From contig DHJC01000044.1 in assembly GCA_002404155.1 (NCBI GenBank), forward strand, positions 70,384-122,093: a stretch of DNA of 51,710 bases, given 5' to 3'. Within the stretch, counting starts at the first letter, position 1. Every line of letters begins with the position of its first letter. The position numbers and the translations under genes are program-made. The stretch is from Chloroflexi bacterium UBA4730. GTDB taxonomy: Bacteria; Chloroflexota; Limnocylindria; P2-11E. Of the stretch, positions 17,301 to 27,697 are shown piece after piece. The notes under the pieces were generated by a model. That model was not told the origin of the DNA. It saw only the letters and a program-made list of their open reading frames with translations, and did no database searches.

Positions 17301-18968
17301 GCTCGACGCCCCGAGCAGGAAGACGTCCCCCACCCGGGTCTCAAACACCATCTCCTCATCGAGCTCGCCCACGCGGCCGCTGCCGCGCTCGGCGCCCGCG
17401 AGGAACACGCCGTACAGCCCGCGGTCGGGGATCGTGCCGCCGTTCGTGATCGCGACGCGTTTGCTTCCCTCGCGGGCCTTGAGCACACCGGCGAGCCGGT
17501 CCCAGACCACGCGCGGACGCAGCTCCGCGAGCTCATCGCCGGGGTAGCGGCCCGAGATCATGTCCAGGACCGCTTCGAGCACGCCGCGGGTGAGGTCGAT
17601 GAACGGCGCCGCCCGATGGATGACGCGCTCCAGCTCATCGACGGGCCAGTCGTCGACGGCGACCATCGCGACGATCTGCTGTGCGAGGACGTCCAGCGGG
17701 TTGCGGACGTAGTGCATGCGCTCGACCTGCCCCGCGAGCATCCGCTCGGTCAGCGCGGCGCACGCGAGCAGGTCGCCGCGGTACTTGGGCAGGATGACGC
17801 CGGTGCTCGCGGCGTCGATCGTGTGCCCGGCCCGGCCGATCCGCTGCATCCCGCTCGCGACCGACGGCGGCGTTTCGACCTGGATGACCAGATCGATCGC
17901 CCCCATGTCGATGCCGAGCTCCAGCGTCGACGTCGCGACGAGGGCCGGGAGCCGGCCCGACTTCAGCTCGTCCTCGATGAACTGCCGCTGCTCACGCGCG
18001 ATGGAGCCGTGGTGCGCGTGGACGATGCTCTCGCCGGCAAGCTCGTTCAGACCGTTCGCGAGCCGCTCCGCCAGCCGCCGGCTGTTGCAGAAGATGAGCG
18101 TCGACCGATGCGCGCGGATGAGCTCGAGGATCAGCGGGTGGATCGAGGACCAGATGCTCGTGCGGACCTCGCCCTGCTCGGCCGGGCCGCTCGGGACGTC
18201 CACCACCTGGCCGAGGCGAGCCATGTCCTCGACCGGTACCTCGACCCGAAGCTCGAGTCGCTTGCGTTCGCCCGAATCGAGGATCGTGACCGGTCGCGGC
18301 GTTCCGTCGACCGCCCCGCCAAGGAACCGCGCGATCTCATCGAGCGGGCGCTGCGTCGCCGAGAGGCCGATGCGCTGCAGCGGCTTCGCCGCCACGAGCT
18401 CGAGGCGCTCGAGGGAGAGCGCGAGATGCGAGCCTCGTTTCGTCGCGACCATCGCGTGGACCTCGTCGACGATGACGGTGTCGACGGTACGCAGCGCGTC
18501 GCGCGCCTCCGACGTGAGGATCAGGTAGAGCGACTCGGGCGTGGTGATGAGGATGTCCGCCGGATCCCGGAGGAACTCGGCGCGATCCCGATGTGGCGTG
18601 TCGCCGGTGCGGATGGCGACCCTCGGCTCGTGGAACGGCAGACCGGCGCGCTCGGCCGCGCGCGCCACACCGGCGAGGGGCGCGCGCAGGTTCCGCTCGA
18701 CGTCGACGGCAAGGGCTTTCAGCGGCGAGATGTAGACGATGCGGCAGCGTTTGCCCTTGGGCGGGACCGGCTCGAAAAGCAGGCGGTCGATGGCCGCGAG
18801 GAATGCCGCGAGCGTCTTGCCCGAGCCGGTGGGTGCGAGGAGCAACGCCGACGCGCCGCGCGCGATGACCGGCCACGCGAGCTGTTGGGCGCGCGTCGGC
18901 GCCGCGAAGGACCGCTCGAACCACTCGCGCGTCGCCGGCCGAAACGCGTCCAACGGACCCGGGACCAT
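14364..18968 (-). CDS. lhr: ATP-dependent helicase Lhr (large helicase-related protein)
   Basis: This superfamily 2 3'-5' DNA helicase takes part in DNA repair. In 1534 residues, Walker A APTGSGKT is at 45-52 and the DEVH box at 168-171. Motif III lies in LSATQRP, motif IV in STLIFCNSRRLAERL and motif VI in QRIGRAGH. The long C-terminal region (beyond ~900, with winged-helix and Lhr-CTD features) gives the full Lhr length found in actinobacteria rather than the short archaeal Hel308-like type. Its start lies only 23 bp from the divergent LLM gene. It is followed by the glycosylase gene. Confidence 0.95.
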   Translation of the reverse strand: MVPGPLDAFRPATREWFERSFAAPTRAQQLAWPVIARGASALLLAPTGSGKTLAAFLAAIDRLLFEPVPPKGKRCRIVYISPLKALAVDVERNLRAPLAGVARAAERAGLPFHEPRVAIRTGDTPHRDRAEFLRDPADILITTPESLYLILTSEARDALRTVDTVIVDEVHAMVATKRGSHLALSLERLELVAAKPLQRIGLSATQRPLDEIARFLGGAVDGTPRPVTILDSGERKRLELRVEVPVEDMARLGQVVDVPSGPAEQGEVRTSIWSSIHPLILELIRAHRSTLIFCNSRRLAERLANGLNELAGESIVHAHHGSIAREQRQFIEDELKSGRLPALVATSTLELGIDMGAIDLVIQVETPPSVASGMQRIGRAGHTIDAASTGVILPKYRGDLLACAALTERMLAGQVERMHYVRNPLDVLAQQIVAMVAVDDWPVDELERVIHRAAPFIDLTRGVLEAVLDMISGRYPGDELAELRPRVVWDRLAGVLKAREGSKRVAITNGGTIPDRGLYGVFLAGAERGSGRVGELDEEMVFETRVGDVFLLGASSWRVEEITHDRVLVSPAPGVPGKMPFWHGENPSRPLEFGRAIGSLVRTLRAESRAAGETRLVEQHKLTENAARNLLRYLQDQETAIGTVPDDRTIVIERYVDELGDWRVCILSHFGGRVHAPWAMAIGALVRERTGHDTDILYTDDGIVVRFPEAAEPPPVELLIPEPEDAQDLVMRQLGIGGGGARNETLGAPVNALFASRFREAAQRALLLPRRFPGQRAPLWQQRKRAADLLQTTAKYGSFPIVLETYRECLQDVFEMPAFDEILRAIRDRAIRVVTVDTRTPSPFASSLLFNYVANFIYEGDAPLAERRAQALLVDPAQLRELLGEVELRELLDADALGELELQLQHLTPERAARHADGVHDMLLRLGDLTAFEILARSTDGANAASWIATLERDRRIVGLRIGGDERFVAVEDVARFRDAIGVPLPQGLPTSLLSAVSDPIGDLVARYARTHGPFRAIDAAQRFGVGEAVIRDALHLLGATGRVVEGAFRPGGTGTEWADAGVLRTLRQRSLARLRHEVEPVEQPALARFATTWHALDVPRRGPRALFETLEQLSGVALPASELESMLRARVADYDPHDLDALTASGSVVWVGRGSSGSRDGRVSLYPTAHAMLIEPTGERSAGELHERIRAHLGERGASFFPTLVAASGSGFVPDVLDALWDLVWSGEVTNDTLAPLRSYLRPSRSRARALGGRRPLSRDLIHGHDITAVEAPSREATPRPLTASGSRPTPRTVDTPPEAAGRWSLVSSYAIESSPTERLHARVRQLLDRHGVLTREAVQAEELSGGFTSVYGVLKAMEDAGRVRRGHFVAGRGATQFALPIAVERLRAVREPASDPVVTQLAATDPANPYGAALPWPERAEVARRPMRVAGASVILVDGALAAWVAKGERELLTFDPPIDRDPALVRDLVAKRLAALLQARFLDSRAPAARRTLLFVETVDGVEARGSRMAEAFRANGFVDTAQGLLRRPLF

Positions 18969-18991
18969 CGTCCGAGAGTACCGTTCCGGCG

Positions 18992-19903
18992 ATGGAGATC
19001 GGCCTCGGGATCGACGGCCGGTTGGTGCTCTCCGATACAGACCAGGCCGACCTTGCGGCCGAGGCGGCGCTGCTTGGGTACACGAGCCTCTGGACGCCGG
19101 CGCGCGACGACGATCCGTTCGCGTTGTGCGCGCGGTGGCACCAGGCGAGCGGGCTCGCGACGGGCATCTCGGTGCTGCCGCTCCAGCGATGGGATACCGA
19201 GCGGCTGGTCGCCGGCACGCGCAGGGCCCGCGAGCGCACGGCGGGGCGCTTCACCCTGGGCGTCGGAAGTGGCAGCGAGCACGATGCGCCCATCCGCAAG
19301 ATGCGCGACCTGGCGGCCGCGCTGCGGCCGCTGCTCGAAGACGCGCCGATCTACCTCGGCGCCCTCGGCCCGCAGATGCTGCAGCTCGCGGGCGCGCGCT
19401 ACGACGGCGCCGCGCTGAACTGGTGTTCGCCGCAGCAGACGCTCTGGAGCCGCGAACGTGTCGCCGCTGGGGCGCTCCGCGCCGGCCGGAATCCGCGGGC
19501 GATCCGCATCCATCAGTACATCCGGGTGTGCGTCGATCCGGACGTGACGGCGGCGCGGCGCGGGCTCGCGAAGATGGTCCTCGGCTACGCGATGGCCAAG
19601 CCGGGGGTCGATCCGACCAAGGGCTATCGCGGGCACTTCACCCGGATGGGCTTCGACGCGGCGCTCACCGAGCTCGAGGCGATGCGCGCGCACGGCGCGG
19701 ACGACGACACGCTCGCCGACCGGCTACCGGACGAGCTGCTCGGGCGGGTCGGCTATTGGGGGCCTCCGGAGGGCGCCGCGGCCGGCTTCGAAGCGCTCAC
19801 CGCTGGGCTTGATATCGCGGTGGTGCGCGTCGTCGTCGCGACGAACAACGATGCGGACTGCGTGCGCCTCGCGATGCGGAGCTGCCTGCGGCCAGTTAGC
19901 TGA
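18992..19903 (+). CDS. LLM-class flavin/F420-dependent oxidoreductase
   Basis: The 303-residue protein is a TIM-barrel luciferase-like oxidoreductase. It opens with a beta strand, then LGYTSLWTPARDDDPFAL, a TGISVLPLQRWDTERLVAG strand-helix and TLGVGSGSEHDAPIRKMRDL, the layout of F420- or FMN-dependent family members. It is shorter than most MER-type enzymes but complete. The cofactor cannot be assigned firmly. It is divergent from lhr and convergent with the FKBP gene, whose stop it overlaps by 8 nt. Confidence 0.85.
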   Translation: MEIGLGIDGRLVLSDTDQADLAAEAALLGYTSLWTPARDDDPFALCARWHQASGLATGISVLPLQRWDTERLVAGTRRARERTAGRFTLGVGSGSEHDAPIRKMRDLAAALRPLLEDAPIYLGALGPQMLQLAGARYDGAALNWCSPQQTLWSRERVAAGALRAGRNPRAIRIHQYIRVCVDPDVTAARRGLAKMVLGYAMAKPGVDPTKGYRGHFTRMGFDAALTELEAMRAHGADDDTLADRLPDELLGRVGYWGPPEGAAAGFEALTAGLDIAVVRVVVATNNDADCVRLAMRSCLRPVS

Positions 19904-20267
19904 CCTTCAGCAGATCCACGACGAAGACGAGCGTCTCGCCGGGCTTGATCGCCCCGGCGGCGCCGCGGTCACCGTACGCGAGCCGGGCCGGGATCGTGAG
20001 CCGGCGCCGCCCGCCGACCTTCATGCCCGCGACCCCTTGATCCCAGCCCTTGATCACCCGCCCCGCGCCGAGCGGGAACGAGAACGGGCTGCCGCGATCC
20101 CACGATGCGTCGAACTGCTGCTGGGTGGACCAGGCGACACCGACGTACTGCACGTCGACGGTCTTGCCCGCGGTCGCTTCGGCGCCCGTCCCGACGACCA
20201 GGTCTTCCATCTTGAGGTCGTCCGGCGGAGCGCCCGCGGGGATGGAGACGTCGGGCTTGCTGGCCAC
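19896..20267 (-). CDS. FKBP-type peptidyl-prolyl cis-trans isomerase
   Basis: This 123-residue single-domain FKBP has no signal peptide, so it is cytosolic. It shows VDVQYVGVAW, FDASWDRGSPFSFPLG, VIKGWDQGVAGMKVGGRR and the closing strand TLVFVVDLLKV, which together form the FK506-binding pocket. The start is GTG at 20267. The divergent membrane-protein gene begins within 10-25 bp, so the two promoters must overlap the opposite genes. Confidence 0.92.
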   Translation of the reverse strand: MASKPDVSIPAGAPPDDLKMEDLVVGTGAEATAGKTVDVQYVGVAWSTQQQFDASWDRGSPFSFPLGAGRVIKGWDQGVAGMKVGGRRRLTIPARLAYGDRGAAGAIKPGETLVFVVDLLKVS

Positions 20268-20273
20268 AGCCCG

Positions 20274-20762
20274 ATGCTAGCGTTCGAACCAGTGACCTAC
20301 TTTCACGAGGAGCAGCGATTCCGCGAGTCGTGGCTGTGGCTCGCGATCGCGGTGCCCGTCGGCATCGCGGTCTGGGTGCTGCTCGCGACGCCGGAAGCGC
20401 CGCGGTCGGCATCGATCGCCGTCGTCCTCGTGGCCGTCGCCGTGTGCGCCCTCATCGCCCTGGCGCACCTGGAGACGACGGTCACCGCAGACGCGGTCGT
20501 CGTCCGATTCCACGGGCTCTGGCCCACGCGGCGCATCACGCTCGACGACATCGCCGAGTACGTGCCCATGCGCTACACGATGTGGGACTCCGGGGGCTGG
20601 GGCATCCACTTCGGGCTCGCCGGCCTCACGTACAACGTGAGCGGCAACGACGGCGTCCGCTTCCGCCTCACGCGCGGCAATCACGTGCTCGTCGGCACGC
20701 ACCATCCCGCAGAGCTCGCCGCGGCGATCGCGACGGCCATGGGGGCGCGCCGGACCGGCTAG
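20274..20762 (+). CDS. Hypothetical membrane protein with PH-like C-terminal domain
   Basis: In the 162-residue protein, two membrane helices occur near the N-terminus (LAIAVPVGIAVWVLLA and IAVVLVAVAVCALIALA). A beta-rich domain follows (TVTADAVVVRFHGLWPTRRI, VRFRLTRGNHVLVGTHHP) that looks like bacterial PH/DUF304-type domains ending in a helix. The start is either ATG at 20274 or GTG at 20292. The gene ends 4 nt inside the converging M3 peptidase gene. The function is unknown. Confidence 0.7.
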   Translation: MLAFEPVTYFHEEQRFRESWLWLAIAVPVGIAVWVLLATPEAPRSASIAVVLVAVAVCALIALAHLETTVTADAVVVRFHGLWPTRRITLDDIAEYVPMRYTMWDSGGWGIHFGLAGLTYNVSGNDGVRFRLTRGNHVLVGTHHPAELAAAIATAMGARRTG

Positions 20763-22669
20763 ACGTGCGGCGCGAGCCACTCCCGGAACGCGTCGAAGCC
20801 GTACGGCCGCCCGAGGAAGTCACCCACGAGGTCACCCGCGGGCTTCGTGCCGCCGGGTGCGAGGACGAGGTCGCGATAGCGCTTCGCCTGCGCCAGGTCC
20901 ATGAGGCCCTTCGCGAACGCGCCATGCAGGTCCTTCGCGATCACGAGCGACCACATGTACGTGTAATAGAGCGCGGTGTACCCCTCGAGGTGGCCGAACG
21001 AGGCCTGCATCGCCGTCCCTTCGGGCATGACGATCCGCGAAAACTCCTTGGAGGTGTCGAAGACCACCTGCGTGGTGTCGAGCCCGCGCGGGTCGCGATC
21101 GTGCAGGCGCAGGCTGATCGCCGAGAGCATGAGCTGCCGCTGGACGAACGTCCCGCGGCCGAAGTCGCGGGCCTCGCGGAGCTTGCGCACGAGCGCCTCG
21201 GGGATGACGGCGCCCGTCTCGACGTGCTTCGCGAAGCGCCGCAGCACGTCGTAGTCGTAGATCCATTCCTCCAGGAACTGGGACGGCGCCTCGATGAAGT
21301 CCCACTCTGACGGCCGGCGGACACGCGCCCATTCGATGTCGCCGCTCACGATGCCGTGCACGAGATGGCCGAACTCGTGGAAGTACGTGACCACCTCGGA
21401 GTGCTCCATGAGGGCCGGGCCCTGCTGGGCGTTCGGGTCGGGGAAGTTGCAGACCAGCACGCCATGCGGCTTGGACCGTCCTTTGAAGCCCGGGACGAGC
21501 GTGAAGCAGGCGGCGTGCTTGAACTTGCCCTCGCGCGGGTGCATGTCCAGCGAGATGTGGCCCATCGCGCGTCCGTCAACGTGCACGGCGAAGGTCTCGA
21601 TCGAGGGGTGCCAGAGCTCGATCGTCACCGGGGTGAAGGTGAGCCCGAAGAGCTCGCTGCTCAGATCGAGGATGGCCTGCCGCACGGCCCGGTATTCGAA
21701 GTACGGGCGCAGCTCGCGGCCGTTGTAGCTGTACTTGCGCGCCTTCACCCGCTCAAGGAGGTACTGCGTGTCCCACGTCCCGATCGGCTCCGCGCCCTTC
21801 TCGGCCACGAGGTCGCCGTACTCCGCAGCCGCGCTCTCCCGGCACGCCGCGAGCGCGCGGTCGATGAAGTCTCGGATCGCGCCGGCCGAGCCGGTCATCT
21901 TGTCCTCTGACGCGTACTCGGCCCAGTTCGCGAAGCCGAGGATCGACGCGAGCTCGGCGCGCTTCGCGAGCATGTGCTCGAGCAGGACCACGTTCTCCGG
22001 GACCGCTCGCTGACCATTCACGATCGCGAGCGCCTTCCGAGCGACCTCGTCCTTCGCGTAGGTCATGAACGGGATGAGGTCCGGGTAGTTCGTCGTCACG
22101 TGGACCTTGCCGTTCGCGTCGGCCGGGTGCGCCGCGATGTAGTCGGGCGGCATCCCGTCGAGCTGGCCGGGGTCGAGGGCGAGCTCCTGGAGGTTGTCGC
22201 GGATGTTCTTCGCGAACTCCTGCTCGACCTTCACCAGCTCCGCGCGCACGTCGCGAACCCTCTCCTGGTCCGGGGCGCTGAGCTCGATGCCGGTTCGGCG
22301 CATGTCCCTTCGGGCCAGGTCGACGACGCGGCGAGCCACGGGCTCGAGCGCGGAGGGGCCCAGCCCGCCGAGAGCTTCGTAGAGCGGCCGGTCCTGGCCG
22401 AGCCGGGTCGAGAACGCCGAAAGCTCTTGGATGATCGTGTCGGCCGCGGCGCGGACCTCTGGATCCGGATGCACCTCGGCCATGAGCCCGCATTCGCTCG
22501 CGGCGCTCGAGATCTCGATCCCGATCTCGTTGAACGGCCGCAGCACGGTCGTTTCCGTGAACGGCCGCTCGGTGTCACGCACGCGTGACAGGTGCGCTTC
22601 GGCGCGCGCGAGACGTGCTCTGTTTCTGTCCAGCAGATCGGACGCGACGGAATTCATCGTGCTCGTCAT
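20759..22669 (-). CDS. M3 family zinc oligopeptidase (thimet oligopeptidase/OpdA type)
   Basis: This cytosolic metallopeptidase degrades short peptides. In about 636 residues, the zinc motif is HEFGH (within VVTYFHEFGHLVHGIVSG), with the third ligand in the downstream EAPSQFLEEW segment. The C-terminal GYTALYYTYMWSLVIAKDL region is typical of thimet-like M3 peptidases. Length is usual. I prefer ATG at 22669 over TTG at 22675. The gene converges with the PH-like membrane protein. Confidence 0.92.
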   Translation of the reverse strand: MTSTMNSVASDLLDRNRARLARAEAHLSRVRDTERPFTETTVLRPFNEIGIEISSAASECGLMAEVHPDPEVRAAADTIIQELSAFSTRLGQDRPLYEALGGLGPSALEPVARRVVDLARRDMRRTGIELSAPDQERVRDVRAELVKVEQEFAKNIRDNLQELALDPGQLDGMPPDYIAAHPADANGKVHVTTNYPDLIPFMTYAKDEVARKALAIVNGQRAVPENVVLLEHMLAKRAELASILGFANWAEYASEDKMTGSAGAIRDFIDRALAACRESAAAEYGDLVAEKGAEPIGTWDTQYLLERVKARKYSYNGRELRPYFEYRAVRQAILDLSSELFGLTFTPVTIELWHPSIETFAVHVDGRAMGHISLDMHPREGKFKHAACFTLVPGFKGRSKPHGVLVCNFPDPNAQQGPALMEHSEVVTYFHEFGHLVHGIVSGDIEWARVRRPSEWDFIEAPSQFLEEWIYDYDVLRRFAKHVETGAVIPEALVRKLREARDFGRGTFVQRQLMLSAISLRLHDRDPRGLDTTQVVFDTSKEFSRIVMPEGTAMQASFGHLEGYTALYYTYMWSLVIAKDLHGAFAKGLMDLAQAKRYRDLVLAPGGTKPAGDLVGDFLGRPYGFDAFREWLAPHV

Positions 22670-22691
22670 CGGCAACGCCGAGTCTACCGGC

Positions 22692-24269
22692 CTAGAGGCG
22701 ATAGCCCGCCGGATCCACGTGCGCGGCCACGAGCGTCACCCGCTTGAGGCGCGCGGCATCGCGGAACGCGGCGCGGCACTCGTCGAGCGTCCGCACCTCG
22801 ACGCCGTCCGCGCCGAACGCCGTGGCAAGGGCCCGGTAGTCAAGGGCGCCGAAGGTCGTGCCGGTGGCGGCGAAGCCTTTGCGCTCCTGGCTGGCCTTGA
22901 TCTGCTGGAGGGCGTCGTCGGCCAGGATGACGACCGTGAACGCCAGCCCGAGGCGCGCGGCCGTCTCGAGCTCGGCGACGCTCATCGCGAAGCCGCCATC
23001 GCCGAGGATGCACGCCACCGCGCGGTCCCGATGCGCGAGCTTCAGGCCGATCGCGGCGGGCAGGCCGTAGCCCATCGAGGACAGGCCGTTCGAAACGAAG
23101 AACGTCCGCGCCGAGTACGCGGGCCAGCACTGGATGGACACGGACTTGTTGTATCCGACGTCGCAGGACACGAGGGCATCTTCGGGCAGTGCCTCGCGCA
23201 GCGCGGCCAGCACGGCTTGGGAGGTGAGGCCATCGCGCGCCGGGCGCACGAAGCGGCGGAACTCTTCGCGGAAGCGGGCCGCGTCGCCGCGCTCTTTTGG
23301 ACTCGCATTGACGGACAGCGCGTCGAGCGCGACGGCGATAGGTCCGAGGAGCTCGACCGCGACTTGGTAGTAGCGGTCCTCGTTCGGAAGCGGGCTCACG
23401 TGGATGACCGGCGCCTTCGCCCCCCAATCACGGTCGAACTCGACGGGATCGAAGCCGACCATGAGGATGAGATCGCGTCCGGCGATCCACTCGTAGAGCT
23501 TCGCGCTGCCGAGGCCCTCGATGGTGCCGATGCAGAGCGGATGATCGTCACGGAGCAGGCCCTTCGCCTTCGGCGACAGGATCACCGGAATGCTCCACGC
23601 CTCGATGAAGCGCCGCAGCGGCTCGGCGAGTCCGTCGTCGAGGGCGTCAAGGCCGGCGAGCAGTACCGGTCGGGTGCTCGCGCGCAGGAGCACGAGCGCC
23701 CCGGCGACCGCATCGCCATCGACCCCGCCCGCGATGCGCACGTCGGGCGTCCGGGGGAGATCGGACGCCGTAGCGTCTTGCGATGCAACGTCGCTCGGGA
23801 TCTCGAGGAACACCGGACCGCGGCGCGGTCGCAGGGCCACCCGCAGGGCCCGGTCGGTCACCGCGGCGGCGTTCGCCGGGTTGACCCGTGCCTGCCACTT
23901 CGTGATCGGCGCGAAGAGCGCCCGAAGATCGAGCTTCTGGTGGCTCACGATCTCGTAGCGGTCGACGGGGAGCTGGCCGGTGATGGCGATGAGTGGCGCC
24001 CGGTCGAGGTACGCATGCGCGACCCCGGTCACGAGGTTCGTCGCGCCCGGGCCGAGCGTCGCGAGGCAGGCACCCGGCAACCCCGTGCTGCTGGCCATCG
24101 CCTCGGCCATGAACGCGGCACCGGTCTCGTGTTTCGCGAGGACGAACTCGAGGCCGGCCTGGCGGAAGCCTTCGATGAGGTCCACGACCTCGCCGCCGGG
24201 GTGGCCGAAGACGTGGCGGATCCCGGCAGCCCGAAGTCGGTCCCCGATGAGGCGCCCGACCGTCGTCAC
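22692..24269 (-). CDS. Thiamine diphosphate-dependent enzyme, acetolactate synthase-like
   Basis: In about 525 residues, the N-terminal pyrimidine domain carries the catalytic Glu in LAKHETGAAFMAEA and the LGPGATN motif. The C-terminal domain has the ThDP/Mg motif GDGGFAMSVAEL. The usual Asn-Asn after GDG is replaced by ADDAL. Similar proteins are annotated as acetolactate synthase, benzoylformate decarboxylase or glyoxylate carboligase; specificity cannot be assigned. The start is taken as GTG at 24267-24269; extending to 24338 adds a low-complexity stretch overlapping the divergent promoter. It faces the ALDH operon. Confidence 0.85.
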   Translation of the reverse strand: MTTVGRLIGDRLRAAGIRHVFGHPGGEVVDLIEGFRQAGLEFVLAKHETGAAFMAEAMASSTGLPGACLATLGPGATNLVTGVAHAYLDRAPLIAITGQLPVDRYEIVSHQKLDLRALFAPITKWQARVNPANAAAVTDRALRVALRPRRGPVFLEIPSDVASQDATASDLPRTPDVRIAGGVDGDAVAGALVLLRASTRPVLLAGLDALDDGLAEPLRRFIEAWSIPVILSPKAKGLLRDDHPLCIGTIEGLGSAKLYEWIAGRDLILMVGFDPVEFDRDWGAKAPVIHVSPLPNEDRYYQVAVELLGPIAVALDALSVNASPKERGDAARFREEFRRFVRPARDGLTSQAVLAALREALPEDALVSCDVGYNKSVSIQCWPAYSARTFFVSNGLSSMGYGLPAAIGLKLAHRDRAVACILGDGGFAMSVAELETAARLGLAFTVVILADDALQQIKASQERKGFAATGTTFGALDYRALATAFGADGVEVRTLDECRAAFRDAARLKRVTLVAAHVDPAGYRL

Positions 24270-24298
24270 GGCGCCATCATGACGGGCCGGCGCGGATG

Positions 24299-24328
24299 TT
24301 GCTGACGCAACTATCGGTGTGGTATCCT
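24299..24328 (+). promoter_or_regulatory. Candidate sigma-70-type promoter for the small protein/ALDH/ThDP operon
   Basis: TTGCTG (24299-24304) and TATCCT (24323-24328) are 18 bp apart, in the only long stretch between the divergent ThDP gene and the small gene at 24422. The leader to the start codon is about 85 nt and contains no obvious riboswitch structure. Confidence 0.4.
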
Positions 24329-24421
24329 GAACGTCCACGCGACATTGTCGCGCCGCGCAGCCGTTTCTTCACTTCCCGGCTGCCAACCGACCGCTCAGCC
24401 GACCAATTGGAGGAACCACCG

Positions 24422-24643
24422 ATGAAGACGTCAGGACTCCCCTGCCGCGCCACGCCGGACTGCGACGTGGTCTTCAGCCCCGCGGATGACAAGACGCTCA
24501 AGCTGCTGCTCGCGGCCGCCGCCGAGCGCGACGCGCACGAGCTGGCGGTCCACGGGTACACCCACCGCGTGATCGATGTCGCCAAGCCGGACTTCGCCGC
24601 CGGCCCGCGCGGGCGCCGTCCGCGCAAGGAAGCTGCCGCCTAG
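24422..24643 (+). CDS. Small Cys/His protein, DUF1059-like
   Basis: The 73-residue protein has a very strong ribosome binding site (TTGGAGGAA, 8 nt before ATG). The N-terminal half has C8 and C14 (CX5C, in PCRATPDCD). A helix with a His cluster follows (ERDAHELAVHGYTH). The C-terminus is basic (PRGRRPRKE). The C..CD...H.VHG arrangement recalls DUF1059, but the match is loose. It may bind a metal. It is the first gene of the operon, 9 bp before the aldehyde dehydrogenase. Confidence 0.7.
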   Translation: MKTSGLPCRATPDCDVVFSPADDKTLKLLLAAAAERDAHELAVHGYTHRVIDVAKPDFAAGPRGRRPRKEAAA

Positions 24644-24652
24644 GCCCGCGCC

Positions 24653-26056
<1,404 letters not shown>

Positions 26057-26080
26057 CGACCCCGGCCTAGGCTCGCGGCG

Positions 26081-27697
26081 ATGAACGTGGCCGAGCTCGT
26101 CGTCGCCTGTCTCGAGAACGAAGGCGTGCGCCACGTCTTCGCCCTCCCCGGCGAGGAGACCCTCGCTCTCGGTCTTGCGCTCGAGGACAGCCCGAAGATC
26201 ACCCAGGTCATCGTGCGGCACGAGCAGGGCGCGGCCTTCATGGCCGACGTCGCCGGCCGGCTCACCTCATATCCGGGCGTGTGCCTCGCGACCCTCGGGC
26301 CCGGTGCCACGAATCTTCTCACCGGCGTCGCCGACGCGACGCTCGACGGCGCGCCGCTCGTCGCGCTCACCGGGCAGGCCGGGCTGGAGCGGATCCACAA
26401 GCATTCGCACCAGTACGTCGACGTCCGTGGCATGTTCGCCCCGGTCGTGAAATGGGGCGCGCGCATCGAGCTGCCCGATGGCGCGCCGGAGGTAGTGCGA
26501 ACGGCGTTCCGGATGGCGCGGCTCGAGCGTCCGGGCGCGACGCACGTCGAGCTTCCCGAAGATGTGGCCGAGCGTGACGCGGACGCCGCGCCCATCGCGG
26601 TACGCCGAACGCGCCACCCCGCTGCGCGCGACGACGCGGTCCGCGCCGCGGTCGACGCGATCAACGGCGCATCGCGGCCGATCCTCCTCGTCGGGAACGG
26701 CGTGATCCGGCGCGACGCCGCCGGCCATGGCGCGGTCGCCGCCCTGCGCGCGTTCGTCGCGAAGACGCGCCTTCCCGCGACGCACACGTTCATGGCGAAG
26801 GGCGCCATCGACGATCGCGACCCCGCCTCGCGCCCCGCGGTCGGGCTGCAGCGGCCAGGAGCCGACCTCGCTGCGCTCCCCGAGCTGGCGCAGGCGGACG
26901 TTGTCGTATGCGTCGGGTACGACCTGGTCGAATGGGCGCCGGCGCTCTGGAACCCGCGCGGCGACAAACGCGTCGTCCACATCGACAGCCGGCCTGCCGA
27001 GATCGACGCGAGCTACGTCGTCGCGACCGAGGTCGTCGGCGAGATCGCCGACTCGCTCGAGGCGCTCGCACCGCTGCTCACCACGCGGCCGGCTTCGCCG
27101 CGGGTGCGCCACGACCGTCGCACCGCGGGCGACGGCGCGTTCCCGCTCTGGCCGCGGCGGGTCGTCGCCGACCTGCGCGCCGCGCTCGGCGACGAGGACA
27201 TCGTCATCTGCGACGTCGGCGCTCACAAGGTCTGGCTCTCGCGGCTCTATCCCGCGTACGCGCCGAACACGGTGATCGTGGCGAACGGCTTCGCGCCGAT
27301 GGGGATCGCCCTGCCCGGCGCGATCGCGGCGAAGCTCGTCCGGCCCGAGCGCAAGGTCGTCGCGTTCTCCGGCGACGGTGGGTTCCTGATGAACGTGCAG
27401 GAGCTCGAGACGGCGAAGCGGCTCGGGGTCGCGATCGTGTGCGTCGTGCTCGTCGACGGACGGTTCGGCGTGATCCAGGCCAATCAGCAGCGGCGGTTCC
27501 AGCGCACCGGCGGCGTCGAGTTCACCAACCCCGACCTCGTGCAGCTCGCCCGAGCGTTCGGGATCCGCGGCGAGGCCGTCGCGAGCGCCGACGAACTCTT
27601 GCCGGCGTTGAAACGCGCCCTCGACGCCGACGGACCAGCCATCGTCGCTGTGCCGATCGACCCGCGCGAGAACGCGAAGCTCGGGGACGTGCTCTAG
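26081..27697 (+). CDS. Acetolactate synthase large-subunit-like ThDP enzyme
   Basis: The 538-residue protein has the catalytic Glu in VRHEQGAAFMADVAG, followed by LGPGATNLLTG. The ThDP motif is GDGGFLMNVQEL, with VDGRFGVIQANQ in place of the usual Asn-Asn region. The pattern is closest to catabolic AlsS-type acetolactate synthases from memory; no regulatory subunit gene is present. It starts 24 bp after the ALDH stop. Its TAG stop shares CTAG with the stop of the converging beta-propeller gene. Confidence 0.87.
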   Translation: MNVAELVVACLENEGVRHVFALPGEETLALGLALEDSPKITQVIVRHEQGAAFMADVAGRLTSYPGVCLATLGPGATNLLTGVADATLDGAPLVALTGQAGLERIHKHSHQYVDVRGMFAPVVKWGARIELPDGAPEVVRTAFRMARLERPGATHVELPEDVAERDADAAPIAVRRTRHPAARDDAVRAAVDAINGASRPILLVGNGVIRRDAAGHGAVAALRAFVAKTRLPATHTFMAKGAIDDRDPASRPAVGLQRPGADLAALPELAQADVVVCVGYDLVEWAPALWNPRGDKRVVHIDSRPAEIDASYVVATEVVGEIADSLEALAPLLTTRPASPRVRHDRRTAGDGAFPLWPRRVVADLRAALGDEDIVICDVGAHKVWLSRLYPAYAPNTVIVANGFAPMGIALPGAIAAKLVRPERKVVAFSGDGGFLMNVQELETAKRLGVAIVCVVLVDGRFGVIQANQQRRFQRTGGVEFTNPDLVQLARAFGIRGEAVASADELLPALKRALDADGPAIVAVPIDPRENAKLGDVL

